Made by a program: the position numbers and the translations under genes. A stretch of DNA of 64,000 bases from Yinghuangia seranimata (lineage in GTDB: Bacteria; Actinomycetota; Actinomycetes; Streptomycetales; Streptomycetaceae). The notes beneath the pieces were generated by a model that made no database searches, had not been told where the DNA came from, and saw only the letters and a list, made by a program, of their open reading frames with translations. Positions 1-8,104 of the stretch are shown here, in pieces; position 1 is the first letter of the stretch; each line of letters begins with the position of its first letter. The stretch lies in the NCBI RefSeq assembly GCF_029953285.1, contig NZ_JASAOI010000063.1, positions 1-64,000 on the forward strand, given 5' to 3'.

Positions 1-157
1 CGCCTCCCCCGCCCGATAGTTGCCGCGGTTTTAAGCGCGGCCGGGCGGCGGTCAAGGCGCCCCCTCGAACACCGGTCAGGCCACGGATACTTCGCTGGTC
101 CACCGCGCCTTGACAGCCGCTCGGCCGCGCGGACAATCAAAAATCGGGAGGGGGAGA
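1..157 (+). repeat. Stem-loop repeat, copy A
   Basis: Two long complementary arms flank a 44-nt loop. The inner ends are GTCAAGGCGC (51-60) and GCGCCTTGAC (105-114), and the arms extend outward to about 1 and 157. The same architecture, arm sequence and loop length recur at 55450-55606 (inverted, diverged) and 55948-56104 (direct, close match). The loops share blocks such as CAGGCCAC and TCCACC. The copy may be cut by the window edge. It is followed by a tail with several GTGCAG motifs (about 175-260) like those next to the other copies. I see no transposase; it could be a MITE-like or structured element. Confidence 0.8.
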
Positions 158-339
158 TGGCCACCGCCGGCATGCAGGCCCGGGACGGTGCAGGCCAACG
201 GGGTCCACACCGCCACGGTGCAGGTCGGGGACAGTGCAGCCAGGCGCAGTCCGTGCCGCCACCGAGCAGCCTGAGAAGGTGCGGACACCCGCAGTCCACG
301 CTGCGGCAGGCAGGAACCGACGCCCTCAGGCGAAATCCT

Positions 340-675
340 CAGGCCCCCGCCACCTGTCGCTCCTCGCCTACCTGCTCTTCGACGGCCCGATGCCGGTCAG
401 CGAGCTGGCCGCGCGCCTCGAGGTCGTGCCCGCGACGGTGAGCCCGATGGTCAGCGACCTCGGCAAACGGGGCATCCTCGAACGCGGCGCGGACCCGGCC
501 GACCGGCACCGGGCGATCGTCGCCATCGCCGACGCGCACGAGCCGGCGATCCGCACGTGGCTCGGGCCGGAGCGCCGGGGCGTGGCGCAAGGCGCTGGCA
601 CCGCTGTCGGACGCCGAGCGGGCGGTGTTCACGGAGACGCTGGCCGCGTACGAGCGGGCCCTGGGCGACGACTGA
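340..675 (+). pseudogene. MarR-family regulator remnant, truncated and frameshifted
   Basis: The reading frame from about 350 encodes the winged-helix core of a MarR regulator: an LLAYLLFDGP helix, then PVSELAARLEVVPATVSPMV, then GILERGADPADRHRAIV for the wing. At 577-580 a GGGG run shifts the frame. Removing one G restores AWRKALAPLSDAERAVF and a proper C-terminus ending at the TGA at 673-675. The normal N-terminal dimerisation helix is absent; the sequence before about 340 is the GTGCAG-rich tail of repeat copy A. The gene therefore looks truncated by the repeat. The single-base shift could be a real mutation or a sequencing error. The family call is firm; loss of function is inferred. Confidence 0.7.
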
Positions 676-813
676 CCGGGCCGCGAGGGCGAGACGGACG
701 AAGCGGGCCGAGTCGGCGGAGCAGCGACAGACCGCCCCCGCCCTCGCAATCTGACACCCCGTCAGGAAAACTGTGCCGGGCACCTCGCACCACCGCCCGG
801 AACGGAGACCGCC

Positions 814-1437
814 ATGGCCCGCGTGTACGAGATCGACTCGATCGTCCCGGTGATCGACCCGACGGCGTTCGTCCACCCCGACGCCGTCCTCGTCGGCGAC
901 GTCATCATCGGCCCACGCGCCTACATCGGCCCGCTCGCGAGCCTGCGCGGCGACTTCGGCCGGATCACCGTCGGGGCGGGCGCGAACGTCCAGGACGGCT
1001 GCGTCGTGCACTGCTTCCCCGGCACGGACACCGTCGTCGACGAGGACGGGCACATCGGGCACGGCGCGGTCCTGCACGGCTGCCGGGTCGGGCGCGGCGT
1101 GCTGGTCGGCATGAACGCGGTCGTGATGGACGGCGTCGAGCTGGGCGCGTACGCGTTCGTCGCGGCGAACAGCTTCGTGAAGGCCGGCACCGTCGTCCCG
1201 GAGAAGCACCTCGCCGCGGGGACCCCGGCCGCCGTCGTCCGGGAGCTGACCGAGACCGAACTGGCCTGGAAGGCCAACGGCACCCGTGTCTACCAGGACC
1301 TGGCGGCGCGCTCCCTCGTGAGCCTGCGCCCCGCAACGCCCCTCACCGCGGTCGAACCGGACCGCCGCAGGGTCAGCACGGACAGCTCCGTGGCCGTCCC
1401 GCTGCACACCTACCGCGAGCGGAACGGCGAACGGTGA
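814..1437 (+). CDS. paaY: PaaY-like gamma-carbonic anhydrase fold protein (hexapeptide repeats)
   Basis: This 207-residue protein is built from left-handed beta-helix hexapeptide repeats (about residues 18-150) with a C-terminal helix (about 150-170). RGDFGR (45-50) and His66, His83 and His88 (VVHCFPG, GHIGH, LHGC) match the subunit-interface Arg/Asp and metal ligands of gamma-class carbonic anhydrases. Overall order and length match PaaY of phenylacetate catabolism, a thioesterase protecting cells from toxic ring-epoxide products; CaiE is the near relative. No other paa gene is in the window, so the pathway role is inferred. An ATG start with GGAG about 8 nt upstream is convincing. Confidence 0.8.
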   Translation: MARVYEIDSIVPVIDPTAFVHPDAVLVGDVIIGPRAYIGPLASLRGDFGRITVGAGANVQDGCVVHCFPGTDTVVDEDGHIGHGAVLHGCRVGRGVLVGMNAVVMDGVELGAYAFVAANSFVKAGTVVPEKHLAAGTPAAVVRELTETELAWKANGTRVYQDLAARSLVSLRPATPLTAVEPDRRRVSTDSSVAVPLHTYRERNGER

Positions 1438-1474
1438 CCCAGGCGACTCCGGCGACTCCGACGACTCAGGCGAC

Positions 1475-1855
1475 TCAGGCCTGCGGGTCCGCGCCCGAGA
1501 CCGCGTACCGGCGCCGGATGCGCTCGAACGGGTAGCGCCCCAGGACGACCAGCGCGGCACCGTACGCGGCCAGCAGGACCACCGAGCCGGTGGTCAGCGT
1601 CTGCCCCTCGATCCCGTCCCCGAGCAGCCGCCCCAGCGGCACGAGCGGCGCGATCGAGAGCAGCGCGGCCCCGGTGCACCAGTGCGCGACGCTGCGGTTC
1701 GCCTCGTGCGCGTGGTGCGTGTCGTCCGAGATCCGCCGCGTGACGACCGGATACCCGCGCCGCGGGTGGCACACCAGCCCGCGGTACCCGGTGAACGCCG
1801 CGATGGAGGTCATCAGGGCGAGCGCCGCGAAGCAGATGAAGACGAGGAAAATCAA
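1475..1855 (-). CDS. Small integral membrane protein
   Basis: This protein has 126 residues. Hydrophobic segments at about residues 1-23, 58-78 and 86-106 suggest three membrane helices, separated by a basic loop with a HHAHEANRSVAHW stretch. That loop followed by a hydrophobic helix faintly recalls SdpI-type immunity proteins, but I cannot assign the family. The gene is convergent with the paaY-like gene (37 bp apart) and lies downstream of the etfA terminator. A GGAAGGG about 12 nt upstream of the ATG supports the start. No function can be given. Confidence 0.6.
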   Translation of the reverse strand: MIFLVFICFAALALMTSIAAFTGYRGLVCHPRRGYPVVTRRISDDTHHAHEANRSVAHWCTGAALLSIAPLVPLGRLLGDGIEGQTLTTGSVVLLAAYGAALVVLGRYPFERIRRRYAVSGADPQA

Positions 1856-1988
1856 GGCGCTGCCCTTCCGAGCCCGTGCGTTCGACCGACCTCATCCAGG
1901 CTAAGCGAGGTCAAACCTCCCCCCGGTGGGGCATTCGTCACATTTGCCCGATCACCGACAGCGGACCTCGACGGACCCGGGAATGCCG

Positions 1989-2028
1989 CCGGCCCCTGGT
2001 CCTCCCGTGCGGGAGAGCCAGGGGCCGG
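1989..2028 (-). terminator. Terminator-like hairpin after etfA
   Basis: A perfect 11-bp outer stem (CCGGCCCCTGG at 1989-1999, CCAGGGGCCGG at 2018-2028) encloses an inner CTCCCG/CGGGAG stem. It lies 25 bp downstream of the etfA stop. There is no long T tract, as is usual for high-GC actinomycete terminators. Confidence 0.75.
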
Positions 2029-2052
2029 GCGTCAAGCGTCAGACGGCGGGCG

Positions 2053-3012
2053 TCACTTGCGCTTGTTGATCTCTTCCTCGAGCTGCGGGAGGACCTTGAA
2101 CAGGTCGCCCACGACGCCGTAGTCGACGAGGTCGAAGATCGGGGCGTCCTCGTCCTTGTTGATCGCGACGATGGTCTTCGAGGTCTGCATGCCCGCGCGG
2201 TGCTGGATCGCGCCGGAGATGCCCGCCGCGATGTACAGCTGCGGCGAGACCTGCGTGCCGGTCTGGCCGACCTGGTGGCTGTGCGGGTACCAGCCGGCGT
2301 CGACGGCGGCACGGGAGGCGCCGACCGCCGCACCGAGGGCGTCGGCGACGCGCTCGATGACGACGAAGTTCTCGGCGCCGTTCACGCCGCGGCCGCCGGA
2401 GACGACGATGTCGGCCTCGGTCAGCTCGGGGCGGTCGGACTTCTCACGCGGGGCGCGGGAGACGACCTTGGTGCCGGTGGCGGCCGCGGAGAACTTCACC
2501 GCGACGGACTCGACGGCGGGGGTGGCCGGGGCCTCCTCCGGGGTCGCGGCGTTGGGCTTGACCGTGATGATCGGCGTGCCCTTGGTGACGTGCGCGCGGA
2601 CCTGGTAGGTCGCGGCGAAGACCGACTGCTCGGTCTCGGGGCCGTTCTCACCGGCGACGACGTCGACGGCGTCGGTGATCAGGCCCGAGCCGAGGCGGAC
2701 CGCGACGCGGGCACCGACCTCACGGCCGTCGGGCGACGACGGCACGAGGATGGCGGCCGGGTTGACGGCGCCGGCGACCTGCGCGAGGGCGTCGGCCTTC
2801 GGCACGACGAGGTACTCGTCGACCTCGGCGGCGTCCACGACGTAGATCTTCTGGGCGCCGTAGCGGCCCAGGGTCTCGGTGGCGGCGTCGGCGCCCTTGC
2901 CCAGGAACACGGCCGAGGGCTCGCCGATGCGGCGGGCCAGCGTCAGCAGCTCCAGGGTCGGCTTGCGAACGGCTCCGTCGACGTGGTCGACGAGAACGAG
3001 GATCTCACCCAC
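2053..3012 (-). CDS. etfA: Electron transfer flavoprotein subunit alpha
   Basis: ETF-alpha (319 residues) is the FAD-binding subunit of the soluble heterodimer that takes electrons from acyl-CoA dehydrogenases to ETF:quinone oxidoreductase. The N-terminal half has the ETF alpha/beta fold. The C-terminal half carries the FAD-binding signature LYIAAGISGAIQHRAGM, then IVAINKDEDAPIFDLVDYG, near residues 235-272. Length is normal. It lies 63 bp downstream of etfB on the same strand, a standard etfBA operon ending at the hairpin at 1989-2028. Two acyl-CoA dehydrogenases at the far end of the window are plausible partners, but ETF serves many dehydrogenases. Confidence 0.97.
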   Translation of the reverse strand: MGEILVLVDHVDGAVRKPTLELLTLARRIGEPSAVFLGKGADAATETLGRYGAQKIYVVDAAEVDEYLVVPKADALAQVAGAVNPAAILVPSSPDGREVGARVAVRLGSGLITDAVDVVAGENGPETEQSVFAATYQVRAHVTKGTPIITVKPNAATPEEAPATPAVESVAVKFSAAATGTKVVSRAPREKSDRPELTEADIVVSGGRGVNGAENFVVIERVADALGAAVGASRAAVDAGWYPHSHQVGQTGTQVSPQLYIAAGISGAIQHRAGMQTSKTIVAINKDEDAPIFDLVDYGVVGDLFKVLPQLEEEINKRK

Positions 3013-3075
3013 TGAATCTCTCCTTGTCCGGTGAAGCCCGGAAACAGATCAGAAAAAGGTCCGGTGCTGCCCGAC

Positions 3076-3855
3076 TCAGATGAACTTCTTGGCGGCGAGG
3101 AACGTGGCCAGCTGCACGCCGCCCTCGCCCTCGTCCGTGACGACCTCGCCCTTGGTGCGCGCCGGGCGCGCGGTGGCGGCGTCGACCGTCGACCAGGCGG
3201 CGGACAGGCCGACCTCGTCGGAGTCGATGCCCAGGTCATCCAGGTCCTTGGACTCCAGCGGCTTCTTGCGGGCCGCCATGATGCCCTTGAAGGACGGGAA
3301 GCGTGCCTCGCCCGTGCGGTCGGTGACCGAGATGACGGCAGGGAGCGAGGCCTCGACCTGCTCGGTCGCGGTGTCGCCCTCGCGGCGGCCCTTGACGACG
3401 CCGCCCTCGACCTTGACCTCGTCGAGGTAGGTGACCTGCGGGACGCCCAGGCGCTCGGCGAGCATCGCGGGCACGACGCCCATGCCGCCGTCGGTGGAGG
3501 CCATGCCGCAGATGACCAGGTCGTAGCCGTTGGCCTCGATGGCCTTGGCGAGGATCAGGGAGGTGCCGAGCGCGTCGGTGCCCTGGATGTCGTCGTCGTT
3601 GACGTGGACCGCGTTGTCGCCGCCCATGGCGAGGGCCTTGCGCAGCGCGTCCGTGGCGTCGTCCGGACCGACCGTGAGGTAGGTGATCTCGGCCTCGACG
3701 CCCGACTCGACGATCTGCAGGGCCTGCTCGATCGCGTACTCGTCGAGTTCGGAGAGGAGCGAGTCGACCGACTCGCGGTCGGTGGTGCCGTCCTCATTGA
3801 ACCCGCGGTCGGCGGTGGCGTCGGGCACGTACTTCACGCAGACAACGATTTTCAC
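3076..3855 (-). CDS. etfB: Electron transfer flavoprotein subunit beta
   Basis: ETF-beta (259 residues) pairs with ETF-alpha and binds AMP as a structural ligand. The start KIVVCVKYVPDA is typical. ASTDGGMGVVPAMLAERLGVPQVTYLDEV (about 135-163) and the following beta strand match the ETF-beta signature region. It is the first gene of the etfBA operon. A short perfect palindrome about 265 bp upstream (4120-4132) may be an operator. Confidence 0.97.
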   Translation of the reverse strand: MKIVVCVKYVPDATADRGFNEDGTTDRESVDSLLSELDEYAIEQALQIVESGVEAEITYLTVGPDDATDALRKALAMGGDNAVHVNDDDIQGTDALGTSLILAKAIEANGYDLVICGMASTDGGMGVVPAMLAERLGVPQVTYLDEVKVEGGVVKGRREGDTATEQVEASLPAVISVTDRTGEARFPSFKGIMAARKKPLESKDLDDLGIDSDEVGLSAAWSTVDAATARPARTKGEVVTDEGEGGVQLATFLAAKKFI

Positions 3856-4234
3856 AACAGTTCTCCTGTGGTCGTCCGGTCACCCAGGTGCCGGTCCGAG
3901 GGTGTCATGCCCGTCCGAAGACGCCGCTATGGCCCCACCGCGGCTCGCGCGAAGCCGGGTGTTCGATCACTCCCGCATCATTGCATCCACGGGAGTACCC
4001 GCTGGTACGGCGTCCCACCAGGTCCATGACGGCTCCGGCCCCTTCGATCCTGCGATGTCCGTCTCCTGACCTCCCCACGCACGCGCGCGTGTGTGAAGCG
4101 GCCTGGCACTTCCATCATGTGACGGTCCGTCAACTTCTAGTCGAGAGTACGCGCCCCCGGAAGGGAACCTGACCACCGCCCCGCCACTTGGGCGATTGAT
4201 GGAGGTTTCTTCCGGCACCCTGACGGGCCTCCGA
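3856..4234. promoter_or_regulatory. Intergenic upstream region of etfBA (379 bp)
   Basis: No credible gene is present. The one distinct element is a 13-bp perfect palindrome TGACGGTCCGTCA at 4120-4132. On the minus strand it overlaps TTGACG (4133-4128), a good -35 hexamer. I could not find a convincing -10 at ideal spacing, so the promoter is tentative. Confidence 0.45.
4120..4132 (-). promoter_or_regulatory. Candidate repressor operator upstream of etfBA
   Basis: TGACGG-T-CCGTCA is a perfect inverted repeat overlapping a TTGACG -35-like hexamer on the etfBA strand. The placement is that of a repressor site. The cognate regulator is unknown. Confidence 0.4.
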
Positions 4235-5707
4235 CTACTTGTTACTGGACAGTAACACCGCTGGACCGGCCTTGTCACCGGTGCGCGGACCCGACGAGAG
4301 CAGGCTCACCGGCGCACCGAGGGCCGCCGAGACGATCTCCGGCCACGGCGACGGCGTGTCCGCGGCGACCGGCACCGGTTCCAGGACGGGCGCGGCGCGC
4401 ATCAGCCGCGCGGTGAGCCGCTCCTGGCCGGCCAGGTCGCCGCGCCGGCCGACCGGCAGCCGGTCGAGCCGGCCGCCGTCGAGTTCGTACGCCCGGCACA
4501 GCACGAGCGGGAACCGCTCCGGCGCGTCGAGATGGGTCACCGCGAGCGCGTCCACGCCTCCGCACACCTCGACGGCGTAGCGGTGCGCGACGGCGTCGAA
4601 GTGGCCGACCCGGAACGCGCCCTGCCAGCGCCCCGTGTCGTTGTGCCGGTCGGGCAGCGCGGCCGTGGCGGCGGCGTCCTCGGTGACCAGCGGCCCTGGG
4701 CCGTGCCGTGGCGTATAGGTGCGCACCACGCCGAGCCGCAGCGCGGACCCGGCGGCGAGGCCGGCGTCGGCGAGCAGTGTCTCGGCGTTGGCGAAGGTGG
4801 TGGTCGACCAGGTGGTGTACGGGTGGAAGCCGTGCCACTCGTCGAGCAGCACGCCCTGCGCGCCCTCGAACACGACGCGGCCGCGGCGGAGCAGGCGGAC
4901 GGTGTGGGCGTCGTCGACGAGCCGGACAGCGCGGCCGAAGGCGGCGAACGCGTCGACGCAGGCGTCGATGTCGGGAACGGAGCCGAGGTCGAGAGGGGTG
5001 GCGCGACGGGGGCCTTGCGGGTGGCCGGATCCGAGGGGCGCCGCGTCGCCGGCGGCGGTATCGGCGGCGGCGGTATCGGCGGCGGCGGCGATGTCGTCGG
5101 TGTAGACGGCCGCGTCGGTGTCGGCGGCGGCGCCTATGCCGGCGATGCCTTCGGCGCGCAGGGCGTCGAGCAGGGTCCGCAGGCGGGTGCGGAGCAGCCG
5201 CGGGTCGAGGCAGTCGCGGGCGCGTATCGCCTCGTCGGGGAACCGCGCGGCGAACGCGGCGGTCTCCCCCACGCCCATGCCGCACGAGCCGTGCCGGGCG
5301 GCGCCGCGCGCCAGCTCGCGGACCCGGTTGGCGGCGGCGTGGTACGGGGTGGTCAGCAGCGCGTCCCGGTGCACGGTGAGCCGGTCGAACGGGCGGGGGA
5401 CACCGACCGCGGCCAGGTGCGCGCCCTCGGCGGTCAGCGCCAGCGGGTCGACGATCATGAAGCGCGACAGGTGGGTCTCGACGCCGGGCGTGAAGGTGCC
5501 GGAGCCCCACTGGGCGAACGTGTGGTGGCGCCCGTCGTCGGTGACGACGTTGTGCGCGGCCTGCGCGCCGCCGTTGAAGCGGACGACCGCGCGGACGGGG
5601 TCGGCGGTGTCGCGGGCGCGGGCGCACAGGTGGTCGACGACGGTGCCCTTGCCGGCGTCGCCGAAGCCGAGGTCGACGACGGCGGTGTGGCGGGGGGCGT
5701 CGGGCAC
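4235..5707 (-). CDS. Divergent adenylosuccinate synthetase (PurA paralogue)
   Basis: This 490-residue protein has the PurA plan: an N-terminal GFGDAGKGTVVDHL P-loop-like segment in place of the usual GDEGKGK. The catalytic Asp is kept, while the following Glu is Ala. VVFEGAQGVLLDEWHG, YTPRHGPGPLVTE and GGVDALAVTHLD then follow in the family order. PurA joins IMP and aspartate using GTP. It is about 60 residues longer than typical PurA because of an Ala/Asp-rich repeat-like insert (about residues 198-228), and it contains unusual HGFHPYTTWSTTTF. The GTG start at 5707 has GGAG about 8 nt upstream; a longer in-frame start lacks support. It is probably not the housekeeping copy, and the exact substrate is uncertain. 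Confidence 0.8.
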   Translation of the reverse strand: MPDAPRHTAVVDLGFGDAGKGTVVDHLCARARDTADPVRAVVRFNGGAQAAHNVVTDDGRHHTFAQWGSGTFTPGVETHLSRFMIVDPLALTAEGAHLAAVGVPRPFDRLTVHRDALLTTPYHAAANRVRELARGAARHGSCGMGVGETAAFAARFPDEAIRARDCLDPRLLRTRLRTLLDALRAEGIAGIGAAADTDAAVYTDDIAAAADTAAADTAAGDAAPLGSGHPQGPRRATPLDLGSVPDIDACVDAFAAFGRAVRLVDDAHTVRLLRRGRVVFEGAQGVLLDEWHGFHPYTTWSTTTFANAETLLADAGLAAGSALRLGVVRTYTPRHGPGPLVTEDAAATAALPDRHNDTGRWQGAFRVGHFDAVAHRYAVEVCGGVDALAVTHLDAPERFPLVLCRAYELDGGRLDRLPVGRRGDLAGQERLTARLMRAAPVLEPVPVAADTPSPWPEIVSAALGAPVSLLSSGPRTGDKAGPAVLLSSNK

Positions 5708-5809
5708 GCGGACTCCAGGGTGTGGCGACCGGTCACGGGGGCACGGGAGGACGGGGGCGCGCGGGTCGCGGTGTGATGGTCGGACCGGAAATCGCGCCCC
5801 CACTCAGGG

Positions 5810-5838
5810 GGTATAGCAGCGGCGGCTGTTCCGTTCAC
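5810..5838 (-). promoter_or_regulatory. Possible promoter of the PurA-like gene
   Basis: On the minus strand TGAACG and TATACC (5815-5810) are separated by about 16 nt, about 100 bp before the GTG at 5707. This is a weak, by-eye prediction. Confidence 0.25.
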
Positions 5839-5850
5839 CGCGGGCGCCCA

Positions 5851-5881
5851 CAGGGCCGGTCGGATGATCCGACCGGCCCTG
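5851..5881 (-). terminator. Strong hairpin terminator after the VWA gene
   Basis: A perfect 15-bp stem with a single-nucleotide loop (arm CAGGGCCGGTCGGAT and its complement) lies 11 bp beyond the VWA gene stop. It separates the nrtR-like cassette from the PurA-like gene. Confidence 0.85.
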
Positions 5882-5891
5882 TGCTCAGGCA

Positions 5892-6896
5892 CTACAACCG
5901 GGTCGTCCCCGCGGCCGGCCCGCCGTCGTCGAGGCTCGGCAGCTTGCCGGCCACCGCGACGCCGCCCGGGCGGGCGTCGGCGTACGCCGAGAGCGCGCGG
6001 GAGACCGATCCGACCTGCGTGTCGGTCGAGCCGACGTCGCGCAGGTGGCCGAGGCCTTCGTCGAGGTCGATGGCGTCCTCGGCGAGGCCGATGGTGAGCG
6101 CGATGGTCTCGCACACCGCGTCCAGGTCGTCGAGCTCGATGACGTTCTGCCGCAGCAGCTTCTTCCAGATGCCGAGCACCTCGGTGTCGCCGACGTACGA
6201 CGCCCCCGCCGGGAGGATGTAGTACACCTCGAACTTGCGCTGCAGCTCGGCGACGATCGCCTCGACGGGGATGTCTTCACCGATCGTGTCGCCGATCACC
6301 GCCTCGACCTCGCGCTTCTTGACCCGCCCGTACGGCATCTCGTCGCCGATGACGAACAGGTAGCCGCGCTTGCCGCGCTTGTCCAGGCAGTCGAGTTCGG
6401 TGTGCCGGGCCATGAAGTACATGGCCAGCTCGTACGATTCGGTCTTCTGGCCGCCGCCGCCACCTTCGAGCAGGATCGTGCCGAGCTGGTCGTCCATGCG
6501 GTTGTCGGACTCGAACTGGCCGACCTGCAACGGCACTCGGTCGCACGTGGCGTCGCCGATCGCGCCGAAGAGGATCTGCGGGTGGTCGACGTAGCCCTTG
6601 CGCAGCAGCAGTCCGAACAGCTCGGCGAGCTTGGTCTGCAGCGTGATCGGCACCGAGCCCATCGAGCCGGTGACGTCGAACAGGATGGAGATCGCGAGCG
6701 ACGTCGGGTGCTCGTCGCTGTCGCGGCTCTCACGCACGCCCACGCCGCGCGGGTCGAGGTCGGCGTGGGCCTTCCAGGAGCTGCGCGGAACGGACTTCAC
6801 GGTGGAGTCGTTGTACGCGAACGCGCTGCGCCCCGTGCTGGCGTTGTAGGCGTTCGCCGCGTCGTACACATCGGTGGACCAGTTGCCGCTTCCCAT
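5892..6896 (-). CDS. von Willebrand factor A domain protein
   Basis: This protein has 334 residues. A Rossmann-like VWA domain (about 67-265) carries a MIDAS motif DVTGSMG (Asp74, Thr76, Ser78) and a later GDATCD and GDEMPYG, the expected second and third metal-site loops. The N-terminus (GSGNWSTDVYDAANAY) and a short C-terminal tail lack known domains. There is no signal peptide or membrane segment, so it is probably cytoplasmic. It is the last gene of a three-gene minus-strand cassette (NrtR-like regulator, J-domain pseudokinase, VWA), 59 bp after the second gene. Metal-dependent ligand binding is expected from the family; the ligand is unknown. Confidence 0.88.
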   Translation of the reverse strand: MGSGNWSTDVYDAANAYNASTGRSAFAYNDSTVKSVPRSSWKAHADLDPRGVGVRESRDSDEHPTSLAISILFDVTGSMGSVPITLQTKLAELFGLLLRKGYVDHPQILFGAIGDATCDRVPLQVGQFESDNRMDDQLGTILLEGGGGGQKTESYELAMYFMARHTELDCLDKRGKRGYLFVIGDEMPYGRVKKREVEAVIGDTIGEDIPVEAIVAELQRKFEVYYILPAGASYVGDTEVLGIWKKLLRQNVIELDDLDAVCETIALTIGLAEDAIDLDEGLGHLRDVGSTDTQVGSVSRALSAYADARPGGVAVAGKLPSLDDGGPAAGTTRL

Positions 6897-6955
6897 GGTG
6901 GTGGTCGTCCCTCCTCAGGGAATGTCGTGCTCGGGATGTCGTGCTCCGGGGACTG

Positions 6956-8104
6956 CTACTTGCGCCGGCCCGGCCGCGCGGCGGGCATGGTGAACGGCCG
7001 GAACCGGCGCGGCCCGTACAACCGCCCCAGCAGCTCGTCGAGTTCGCCGAGGAGCCGCCACGCGTCGTGCGGCCGGCGGGCCGGGGCGGCCAGCGTGCAG
7101 CCGCGCGCGAAGCGGAAGACGGGCTTGGGGGCGTCGGGGGCCAGCAGGTACGTCATGCACTTGGTGGCCATGTAGATGTCGGTCGACGGGTCCGGCGGCT
7201 GCTTGGCCGGGACCTCCGGCGGATACAGCTCGGCGTAGCGGTCGAGCATCGCCGGGACGTACTCGGTGGCGGCCGTGTACGCGTCGTCGGCTCCGCGGCC
7301 GAGCAGCGTCGAGTAGCACCAGTCGACCAGCACGAGGCCGTGCTGCTGGGGGTGGATCAGGACGTGGTCGGGCACCACCGCGCCGTGCACGACGCCCGCG
7401 CGATGCGCGTAGCCGAGCGCGACGAGCAGCCGCCGCCACATCCACGCGACGTCGCGCGCGTCGAGCCCGTCGGGGTACGCCTCGCGCACCTCGGCGAGCG
7501 AGCGGAATCCGCGCACCCGCTCGATGACGTTGGCGCGCCGCTCGTTGCCGGTGTCCTCGTCGCGGTGCCGGAACGACTCGACGAGCGCCGGCACGTACGA
7601 CGCGTACTTGCGGTCGCCCTCGCGCGCGATGCGCTCCAGGGCGGTCGCCTCACGCTCCATCAGGTCGTTGTCGGCGACCGAGCGCGGCATCTTGAGCAGC
7701 GCCCGCACCTCGGCGCCGGCGGCGTCGGCGTAACTGACCTTGAACAGCGTGCCGATGTCGCCGCGGGCGCGTTCGCCGCCGACGGAGTACGCGCGTTTCC
7801 TTGTGGTGACGACGACCTGGCGGCCCGTCACCCCGGTGATGGTCTGCTGGTAGCGCTGCCACAGCTCCGACAGCCGGGTGAACACCGCCTGGGCGGCGGC
7901 CTTGCGGCCCTCGGGGACCGCGTCCGGGTGCAGGATGCGGGCGAGTGCGCGGTACATGCGTCCCCCCGAACGCAGGCACGCCTCGGGAGTGCCGTCGTAC
8001 GGCCCGAACAGGTCCTCGGGGGCGATCGCCCCGCCGACGAGTTCGAGGGCCTCCTCGAGAGTCCTCGGGATCGCGGGAGTCGTGGTTCCGGGCGTGCCTG
8101 TCAC
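6956..8104 (-). CDS. J-domain/protein-kinase-like fusion (probable pseudokinase)
   Basis: This protein has 382 residues. The N-terminal 90 residues look like a J-domain: ALARILHPD (HPD at 59-61) followed by a helix FTRLSELWQRYQQ. A protein-kinase-like domain follows (about 115-360) with ALLKMP as the ATP-lysine strand. The catalytic loop reads HGAVVPDHVLIH where HRDLKPxNVL is expected, so the catalytic Asp, Lys and Asn are replaced. The DFG equivalent is DWC. Phosphotransfer is therefore doubtful. Its start overlaps the stop of the Nudix regulator by 4 bp (ATGA), so the two are translationally coupled. Co-chaperone recruitment via HPD is a family-based inference. Confidence 0.75.
   Translation of the reverse strand: MTGTPGTTTPAIPRTLEEALELVGGAIAPEDLFGPYDGTPEACLRSGGRMYRALARILHPDAVPEGRKAAAQAVFTRLSELWQRYQQTITGVTGRQVVVTTRKRAYSVGGERARGDIGTLFKVSYADAAGAEVRALLKMPRSVADNDLMEREATALERIAREGDRKYASYVPALVESFRHRDEDTGNERRANVIERVRGFRSLAEVREAYPDGLDARDVAWMWRRLLVALGYAHRAGVVHGAVVPDHVLIHPQQHGLVLVDWCYSTLLGRGADDAYTAATEYVPAMLDRYAELYPPEVPAKQPPDPSTDIYMATKCMTYLLAPDAPKPVFRFARGCTLAAPARRPHDAWRLLGELDELLGRLYGPRRFRPFTMPAARPGRRK

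Noticed and set aside
451-1560. A long minus-strand frame across the MarR remnant and paaY-like gene
   Set aside because: Arg/Gly/Asp-rich translation without any domain, antisense to a clear hexapeptide protein; an artefact of high GC.
4241-4256. GTTACTG-GA-CAGTAAC palindrome as the terminator of the PurA-like gene
   Set aside because: It lies inside the last codons of the gene with a 7-bp stem and no T tract; too weak to annotate.
4532-5776. A 414-codon plus-strand frame opposite the PurA-like gene
   Set aside because: Val/Gly/Asp-rich low-complexity translation; the opposite strand carries the PurA motifs in order.
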